DNA of 12,380 bases, taken from assembly GCA_021443285.1 (NCBI GenBank), contig JABUUG010000016.1:1-12380 (forward strand). The letters are read 5' to 3'. Each line of letters opens with the position of its first letter. Positions within the stretch are counted from its first letter, which is position 1. Below, in pieces: positions 8,072 to 12,380 of the stretch. The notes under the pieces were generated by a model. The model saw only the letters and a list, made by a program, of their open reading frames with translations, was not told the origin of the DNA and searched no databases. A program made the translations under genes and the position numbers. The DNA comes from Bacteroidaceae bacterium. GTDB lineage: Bacteria; Bacteroidota; Bacteroidia; Bacteroidales; Bacteroidaceae.

Positions 8072-9199
8072 ATGACAGCCTACTATGACCTGAAGGCGCA
8101 TAATGCACGCTATGCAGACGAACTGAAGCTCGCCGCCGCAAGGGTTATCGACTCCGGGTGGTACATACTCGGCAGGGAGTGCGAGCAGTTTGAGCAGAGC
8201 TATGCCGGATATATAGGCACCAGGCACTGCACGGGCTGCGGCAACGGACTCGATGCCCTAACACTGATATACCGGGCTTATATAGAACTGGGCAGGATGA
8301 AGCCCGGCGACGAGGTGATAGTGCCGGCAAACACCTTCATCGCCTCGCTGCTCGCAATAACGGAAAACGGTTTGACACCAGTGCTTGTCGAGCCTGACGC
8401 CGACACCCTTCTTATAGACGCTGACAGACTGGAGTCCGCCATAACCACACGGACTCGCAGCATCATGATAGTCCACCTCTACGGCCGCAATGCCTATATG
8501 GAGAAGGTGGGGCGGATATGCCGTGAGCACAGTCTGCTGCTTGTGGAGGACAATGCTCAGGCACAGGGATGCGTCTGCAACGGACGTCGCACAGGCAGTC
8601 TGGGCAATGCTGCGGGCCATTCGTTCTATCCCGGCAAGAACCTCGGTGCATTAGGCGATGCGGGAGCGGTAACAACCGATGACGACGAACTGCACGAGGC
8701 GGTAAGGACATTGCGCAACTACGGGTCCGACCGCAAATATTCCTTCCGCTTGAAGGGCCGCAACAGTCGTCTGGACGAGATGCAGGCTGCGCTTCTCGGT
8801 GTGCGCTTGCGACATCTTGACGAGGACAATGCCATAAGGCAGCATCAGGCAAGGCTGTACTACGACAATATAGAATGTGGAAAGAATGGCGTGCGACTGC
8901 CAAGGCGTATGCCCGAAGGAGAGAACGTGTTCCACATCTTCCCCATACTGTGCGACAGGCGCGATGAATTGCAGGCGTGGCTGTTGCAGAACGGCATAGA
9001 GACGATGATACACTATCCCGTTCCGCCCCACCGTCAGGAGTGCTACCGCGAAGAATTGGGCAGTCTGTCCCTGCCTGTAACAGAGATGATTCATCGCGAG
9101 GAACTGAGCCTGCCGCTCAATCCGACGCTTACGGACAGCGATATACTTCGTATAGCAGACAGCGTAAACAGATTTGAATTATGGAAGAGAAAGATATAA
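8072..9199 (+). CDS. DegT/DnrJ/EryC1/StrS-family sugar aminotransferase
   Basis: The 375-residue cytoplasmic PLP enzyme belongs to the family that transfers an amino group, usually from glutamate, to keto-sugar nucleotides. K189 in SFYPGKNLGALGD is the predicted Schiff-base lysine. D160 and Q163 in VEDNAQAQG should contact the cofactor ring. GNGLDAL (57-63) matches the phosphate-binding loop, and NSRLDEMQAA (231-240) is the usual family motif. The C-terminal IHYPVPPH (313-320) resembles FdtB/QdtB-type dTDP-3-keto-6-deoxyhexose aminotransferases, so a deoxy-amino sugar for a surface glycan is the best guess. The exact sugar cannot be read from the sequence. The start lies 8 bases after the SLBB exporter stop. 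The last 19 bases overlap the start of tsaD in another frame. Genes for making the keto-sugar substrate are not in the window. Confidence 0.92.
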   Translation: MTAYYDLKAHNARYADELKLAAARVIDSGWYILGRECEQFEQSYAGYIGTRHCTGCGNGLDALTLIYRAYIELGRMKPGDEVIVPANTFIASLLAITENGLTPVLVEPDADTLLIDADRLESAITTRTRSIMIVHLYGRNAYMEKVGRICREHSLLLVEDNAQAQGCVCNGRRTGSLGNAAGHSFYPGKNLGALGDAGAVTTDDDELHEAVRTLRNYGSDRKYSFRLKGRNSRLDEMQAALLGVRLRHLDEDNAIRQHQARLYYDNIECGKNGVRLPRRMPEGENVFHIFPILCDRRDELQAWLLQNGIETMIHYPVPPHRQECYREELGSLSLPVTEMIHREELSLPLNPTLTDSDILRIADSVNRFELWKRKI

Positions 9200-10224
9200 C
9201 AATACTTGCGATAGAGTCTTCGTGCGACGACACTTCGGCTGCCGTTATGCGCAGTGGCGTGCTGCTGTCTAACGTAACGGCATCGCAGAAGGTGCATGAG
9301 AACTATGGCGGAGTGGTGCCGGAGCTGGCTTCGCGTGCCCATCAGCAGAATGTGGTGCCTGTGGTTCACGAGGCTTTGAAACAGGCTGGGGTGGGGAAGG
9401 AGCAACTCTCCGCAATAGCCTTCACGCGCGGACCGGGGCTTATGGGTTCGCTTCTTGTAGGCGTGAGCTTTGCCAAGGGTATGGCACGCAGCCTCAACAT
9501 TCCGCTCATCGACGTGAACCACCTCCAGGGGCATGTCATGGCACATTTCATAAAAAGCCCGGAAGATATGGCTGACGGCACCGGCGGCGAGGCGCATTTC
9601 CCACCGTTCCCCTTCCTCTGCCTGCTCGTTTCGGGCGGCAACAGCCAGATAATACGTGTGGACGCCTACGACAAGATGGAGATACTCGGGCAGACCATCG
9701 ACGATGCTGCGGGCGAGGCGATAGACAAATGCTCTAAGGTGATGGGGTTGGGCTATCCCGGCGGACCCATCATCGACCGCCTGGCACGTCAGGGAAACCC
9801 GAAGGCATTCGAGTTTGCAAAACCCAACATTAAGAATCTCGACTACAGCTTCAGCGGACTGAAGACCAGCTTCCTCTACAGCCTGAACAAATGGATTGAG
9901 GAAGACCCCGACTTTGTGGAGCACAACAAGGAGGATATTGCCGCAAGCATTGAGTACACCATTGTAGAGATACTGATGAAGAAACTGCGGCTTGCTGTGA
10001 AGCAGACGGGCATCAGGCACGTGGCTGTGGCAGGAGGAGTGAGTGCAAACACGGGGCTGCGCAACGCTTTCCGCGACCACGCCGAACGATACAAGTGGAC
10101 TATATACATCCCGAAGTTCTCTTATACCACCGACAATGCGGCGATGATAGCTTCGGCGGCCACCTTCAAGTACAAGAACAAGGAGTTCTGCCCCATTGAT
10201 GCGCCGGCGTATTCGAAGGTGTAG
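9181..10224 (+). CDS. tsaD: tRNA N6-threonylcarbamoyladenosine synthase catalytic subunit TsaD
   Basis: This 347-residue protein, slightly longer than E. coli TsaD (337), transfers the threonylcarbamoyl group from threonylcarbamoyl-AMP to A37 of tRNAs that read ANN codons, working with TsaB and TsaE. The start ILAIESSCDDTSAAV (8-22) is the typical N-terminal ATPase-fold motif. H114 and H118 in NHLQGH and D318 in TTDNAAM are the predicted metal ligands. SGGNSQI (151-157), GYPGGP (191-196) and AGGVSAN (284-290) are further family signatures. All expected motifs are intact. The start codon sits inside the aminotransferase gene with a 19-base overlap, and no other in-frame start keeps the conserved N terminus, so the overlap is real. 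This points to coupled translation of an essential tRNA-modification enzyme with surface-glycan genes. Confidence 0.97.
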   Translation: MEEKDITILAIESSCDDTSAAVMRSGVLLSNVTASQKVHENYGGVVPELASRAHQQNVVPVVHEALKQAGVGKEQLSAIAFTRGPGLMGSLLVGVSFAKGMARSLNIPLIDVNHLQGHVMAHFIKSPEDMADGTGGEAHFPPFPFLCLLVSGGNSQIIRVDAYDKMEILGQTIDDAAGEAIDKCSKVMGLGYPGGPIIDRLARQGNPKAFEFAKPNIKNLDYSFSGLKTSFLYSLNKWIEEDPDFVEHNKEDIAASIEYTIVEILMKKLRLAVKQTGIRHVAVAGGVSANTGLRNAFRDHAERYKWTIYIPKFSYTTDNAAMIASAATFKYKNKEFCPIDAPAYSKV

Positions 10225-10229
10225 TTTTG
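10222..10229 (+). promoter_or_regulatory. Candidate -7 element at the tsaD stop
   Basis: TAGTTTTG fits the Bacteroidota -7 consensus TAnnTTTG and overlaps the tsaD stop codon. It is part of an 11-base word (GTAGTTTTGTT) also found at 5311-5321 before the SLBB gene. No -33 TTTG box is seen at the right distance, so support as a promoter for the phospholipase D gene is weak. Confidence 0.15.
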
Positions 10230-10237
10230 TTGTTGGA

Positions 10238-10299
10238 AGTTAAAGGAGTCTTTCTTTGGAGTTAAAGGAGTGGTAACTGAGGTTGGGAGTTAAAGGAGT
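10238..10299 (+). repeat. Three direct copies of a 12-base intergenic repeat
   Basis: AGTTAAAGGAGT occurs exactly at 10238-10249, 10260-10271 and 10288-10299, with start-to-start spacings of 22 and 28 bases. A shortened fourth copy, AGTTAAAG, overlaps the end at 10297-10304. An inverted copy with one mismatch follows at 10363-10374. The gap between tsaD and the phospholipase D gene is thus largely built from this word. Such density is not expected by chance and suggests a family of intergenic repeats or a multi-site binding region. Confidence 0.85.
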
Positions 10300-10376
10300 T
10301 AAAGACGTATGTCTTGTCTCCAGAGAACTATATGTATTAAAACTTGTAGAGTAATGTCTTTAACTCCTTAAACTCC
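10286..10376. repeat. 21-base inverted repeat with 49-base loop
   Basis: The arm at 10286-10306 pairs with the arm at 10356-10376 over 21 positions with one mismatch, leaving a 49-base AT-rich loop. The second arm ends 19 bases before the phospholipase D start, so a transcript starting upstream would carry this hairpin in its leader. It could serve as a terminator for tsaD, a regulatory hairpin or a small non-autonomous repeat element. No T-run follows the second arm, which makes a simple intrinsic terminator less likely. Confidence 0.75.
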
Positions 10377-10395
10377 TAAAACAAAGGGTGCTTGT

Positions 10396-11673
10396 ATGAA
10401 AATGAGGTTTCTATACACATTAATAATATTATACGCGACATTCAGTGGTGTGCTGCGGGCGCAATCGCTTGAGAGTGCGGTATGCGATGTGATGCAGCAG
10501 GAGGGCGTGCGCTTTTCCGACAACAACAGTCTTGTGCTTCTACGTTCAGGTCAGGAGAAGTTCGATGATATGTTTGCCGCCATCCGTAAGGCAAGGCACT
10601 CGGTCCATCTGGAGTATTTCAATTTCCGCAACGACTCCATTGCCGGTCTTCTCTTCGATGTTCTTGCGGAGAAGGCAAAGGAAGGGGTGAAGGTTCGTGC
10701 GCTCTATGATGCCTTCGGAAACTTCTCCAACAACAGGCCGCTGAAGAGCCGCCACATCAAGAAGATACGCGATAGGGGTATAGAAATATTCGAGTTCGAC
10801 CCGCTGAGCTTCCCCTGGATAAACCATGTGTGGAGCCGCGACCACAGGAAGATAGTCGTCATAGACGGCAGAGTGGCATATACGGGAGGCATGAACGTGG
10901 CTGACTATTACCTGAAAGGCACCGAACAGGTGGGCGAATGGCGCGATATGCACTGTCGTGTGGAGGGCGATATTGTCAATGAATTGCAGGCAATATTCCT
11001 GAAGACGTGGAACAGGATTGCCGAGCAGAATGTCTGGGGCGCAGAGTATTACCACGGTGGGGAGGACGCTGCGTATATCACTGCGGGGCTGAAGCCCGAC
11101 TCTTCCGCCACTGCGGGGTGCAAGAAGATAGGAGTCGCCAACCGTGAGCCGCATCTCTCGCCGAAGATAATGCGTGCGTTCTTCAATGCCTGCATAGATA
11201 ATGCCAAGGACAGCATAAGGATTATCAGCCCATATTTCACGCTCGTCGGCAGTCTGAAACGCAGTCTGTACAATGCTCTGGAGCGCGGAGTGAAGGTGGA
11301 GATAATGCTGAGCAGCCGCTGCGATGAGCCGCTGACGCCTGACGTGAACTACTACAACGCCCACAAGCTCATGAAGCGCGGGGCGGTGATATGGATTTTC
11401 GAGGGGGGCTTCCACCACACAAAGATTATAATGGCCGATGGAAAGGTCTGCACCGTAGGCAGCACAAACCTCGATGCGCGCAGCCTGAAATACGACTATG
11501 AGGAGAACCTCGTCATACTCGACCGGGAGACGACAAAAGAGCTTGACGAGATGTTCGACTATGACAAGCACCACCGCAGCTGGCGGCTGACAGAGGAAAA
11601 GTGGAACGAGTGGCGTACAGGATGGCAGAAGTTCCGCGGATGGGTGGGACATCTGATAGGCTTCCTGCTGTAG
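10396..11673 (+). CDS. Phospholipase D / cardiolipin-synthase-like protein with secretion signal
   Basis: The 425-residue product has two phospholipase D domains. The first catalytic motif is HRKIVVID (H150, K152, D157) followed by GGMN. The second is HTKIIMAD (H341, K343, D348) followed by GSTNLDARSL. This two-motif arrangement is that of cardiolipin synthases, which join phosphatidyl groups with release of glycerol or ethanolamine, and of other PLD phosphatidyltransferases. Length is near that of ClsB-type enzymes. The N terminus lacks the two membrane helices of ClsA and instead carries one hydrophobic stretch (about 5-20) ending LRAQS, which looks like a signal peptide cleaved before Gln. 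The enzyme may therefore act in the periplasm or at the outer membrane. An ATG at 10402 is an alternative start that would leave the signal intact. The gene stands alone between a repeat-filled gap and a convergent rpoD. Confidence 0.88.
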   Translation: MKMRFLYTLIILYATFSGVLRAQSLESAVCDVMQQEGVRFSDNNSLVLLRSGQEKFDDMFAAIRKARHSVHLEYFNFRNDSIAGLLFDVLAEKAKEGVKVRALYDAFGNFSNNRPLKSRHIKKIRDRGIEIFEFDPLSFPWINHVWSRDHRKIVVIDGRVAYTGGMNVADYYLKGTEQVGEWRDMHCRVEGDIVNELQAIFLKTWNRIAEQNVWGAEYYHGGEDAAYITAGLKPDSSATAGCKKIGVANREPHLSPKIMRAFFNACIDNAKDSIRIISPYFTLVGSLKRSLYNALERGVKVEIMLSSRCDEPLTPDVNYYNAHKLMKRGAVIWIFEGGFHHTKIIMADGKVCTVGSTNLDARSLKYDYEENLVILDRETTKELDEMFDYDKHHRSWRLTEEKWNEWRTGWQKFRGWVGHLIGFLL

Positions 11674-11674
11674 G

Positions 11675-11697
11675 CTTCCTCCCCTTGGGGTGGGAAG
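11675..11697 (+). terminator. Hairpin just after the phospholipase D gene
   Basis: Starting two bases after the stop codon, CTTCCTCCC can pair with GGGTGGGAAG around a CTTG loop, with one bulged T and one G-T pair. It is GC-rich and well placed as a terminator, but only a weak T-containing stretch follows, so the call is tentative. Confidence 0.4.
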
Positions 11698-11726
11698 GTA
11701 TGGAAATTGGAGAGGGTAGGAGATGC

Positions 11727-11786
11727 CCATAAGACTTGGGGTGCCAGTCTCGTTGATTAACGAAACTGGCACCCCAAGTCTTATGG
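11727..11786. terminator. Long near-perfect hairpin between convergent genes
   Basis: The arm at 11727-11748 is an exact reverse complement of 11765-11786 (22 bp). After a C-A mismatch the stem continues for five more pairs (TCGTT with AACGA) closed by a GATT loop. It lies between the phospholipase D gene on the + strand and rpoD on the - strand, 54 bases and 27 bases from their stops. Position suggests a bidirectional terminator or a barrier to read-through. Neither side has a strong T-run, and the stem is longer than a usual intrinsic terminator. Confidence 0.65.
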
Positions 11787-11813
11787 TTGTCTGTATGTTT
11801 TGCGAGGAATGTG

Positions 11814-12380
11814 TTACAGATACTTCTGCAGTATCTGGGCTTTGCCGCTTTCCTGAAGCTTGCGTATGCCCTTGTCGCATATCTGTCTGACACGTTCGCG
11901 AGTCAGTCCGAGCTCTTCGCCGATGTATTCCAGTCCCATCGACTGCTCGCCGAGTCCGAACGCCTTGCGTATGATGAAGCTCTCACGCTCGTTAAGCACA
12001 TGGTCGAGCACATTCTGTATGTCGTGTTCAAGCGACTGCTGGTCAACGATGCGGTCAGCGCGGTCAGCCTGTCCCGAAGGCATCACGTCGAGCAGAGTGT
12101 TATCCTCACCGTCCTGGAAAGGCTTGTCGAAGCTGACGTGGTGCTGGTCTGCGCTTATCGCCTTTGTGATGGTGCGCTCGTCCTGTCCCGTAAGTGCAGA
12201 CAGCTCTTCGAGCGATGGCTCTCTCATGTTCTCCTGCTCAAACTTTGCCGTTGCCTTGCTGATTTTGTTGAGCGATCCCACCTGGTTGAGTGGTAGCCGT
12301 ACGATGCGGCTCTGCTCGGCGAGCGCCTGCAGGATGCTTTGACGTATCCACCACACGGCATAGGAGATGAACTTGAATCC
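11814..12380 (-). CDS. rpoD: Primary RNA polymerase sigma factor RpoD, C-terminal part
   Basis: The gene reads leftward from the right window edge and ends at 11814, giving the last 188 residues. Region 1 and most of region 2 lie outside the window. The visible part starts at GFKFISYAVWWIRQSILQAL, which covers regions 2.3-2.4 that melt and read the -7 element. Region 3 follows (EPSLEELSALTG), then the acidic linker with DNTLLDVM. Region 4 contains LNERESFII and the helix-turn-helix YIGEELGLTRERVRQICDKG, which recognises the upstream promoter box. The sequence closely matches Bacteroidota primary sigma factors, which are short (about 290 residues) and use TTTG/TAnnTTTG promoters. It converges with the phospholipase D gene, separated by 140 bases with two hairpins. 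Regulation cannot be judged because the promoter is outside. Confidence 0.95.
   Translation of the reverse strand, partial: GFKFISYAVWWIRQSILQALAEQSRIVRLPLNQVGSLNKISKATAKFEQENMREPSLEELSALTGQDERTITKAISADQHHVSFDKPFQDGEDNTLLDVMPSGQADRADRIVDQQSLEHDIQNVLDHVLNERESFIIRKAFGLGEQSMGLEYIGEELGLTRERVRQICDKGIRKLQESGKAQILQKYL

Noticed and set aside
10546..11880. 444-codon open frame on the - strand across the phospholipase D gene and the convergent hairpin
   Set aside because: It overlaps a gene with two intact HKD motifs and reads through the hairpin. The translated product matches no family I know, so it is treated as a shadow.
11787..12296. Open frame on the + strand opposite rpoD
   Set aside because: The - strand reading gives a textbook primary sigma factor. 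The + strand reading gives a Leu/Val/Ser-rich string with no motifs.

Overview
The window looks like chromosomal DNA of a Bacteroidota bacterium, most likely order Bacteroidales and probably Prevotellaceae. Supporting signs are a FimB/Mfa2-type lipoprotein, a large multi-SLBB polysaccharide-export protein, signal peptides with a predicted Ala|Gln cleavage site, weak or absent Shine-Dalgarno sequences, a primary sigma factor that closely matches Bacteroidota RpoD, and the order coiled-coil protein - zapA - rny. The family-level placement is inference. No phage, transposase, CRISPR, tRNA or rRNA gene was seen, and no gene-free stretch exceeds 300 bases.

Bases 1-5197 (+ strand) form a cell-division, RNA-decay and export cluster. 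It starts with the 3' end of a small coiled-coil (ZapB-like) gene, followed by zapA. After a 91-base AT-rich gap come rny (RNase Y) and a two-gene ABC exporter (ATPase, then permease). These three overlap by 1 and 4 bases and should be translationally coupled. A FimB/Mfa2-like lipoprotein follows 36 bases later. A 7-G tract lies at the ATPase-permease junction, where a one-base insertion would fuse the two reading frames.

Bases 5198-10224 hold a second + strand operon. A 235-base gap contains a purine-rich part, an AT-rich part and a 17-base tandem repeat. Then come an outer-membrane polysaccharide exporter with six SLBB repeats, a DegT-family sugar aminotransferase 8 bases later, and tsaD (tRNA t6A synthesis), whose start lies inside the aminotransferase gene (19-base overlap). 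Two surface-polysaccharide genes are thus wired to an essential tRNA-modification gene, with no glycosyltransferase, Wzc or flippase in view.

Bases 10225-12380 begin with an intergenic repeat array (three direct copies of a 12-mer and a 21-base inverted repeat). Next is a phospholipase D/cardiolipin-synthase-like enzyme with an apparent secretion signal. A 140-base convergent gap holds two hairpins, one with a perfect 22-bp stem, and the window ends with the 3' part of rpoD on the - strand.

Most genes are recognisable members of known families. I do not see a clearly new multi-gene system. The points most worth a second look are the intergenic repeat array, the long convergent hairpin, the secreted phospholipase D, the orphan polysaccharide pair coupled to tsaD, and the ABC junction.
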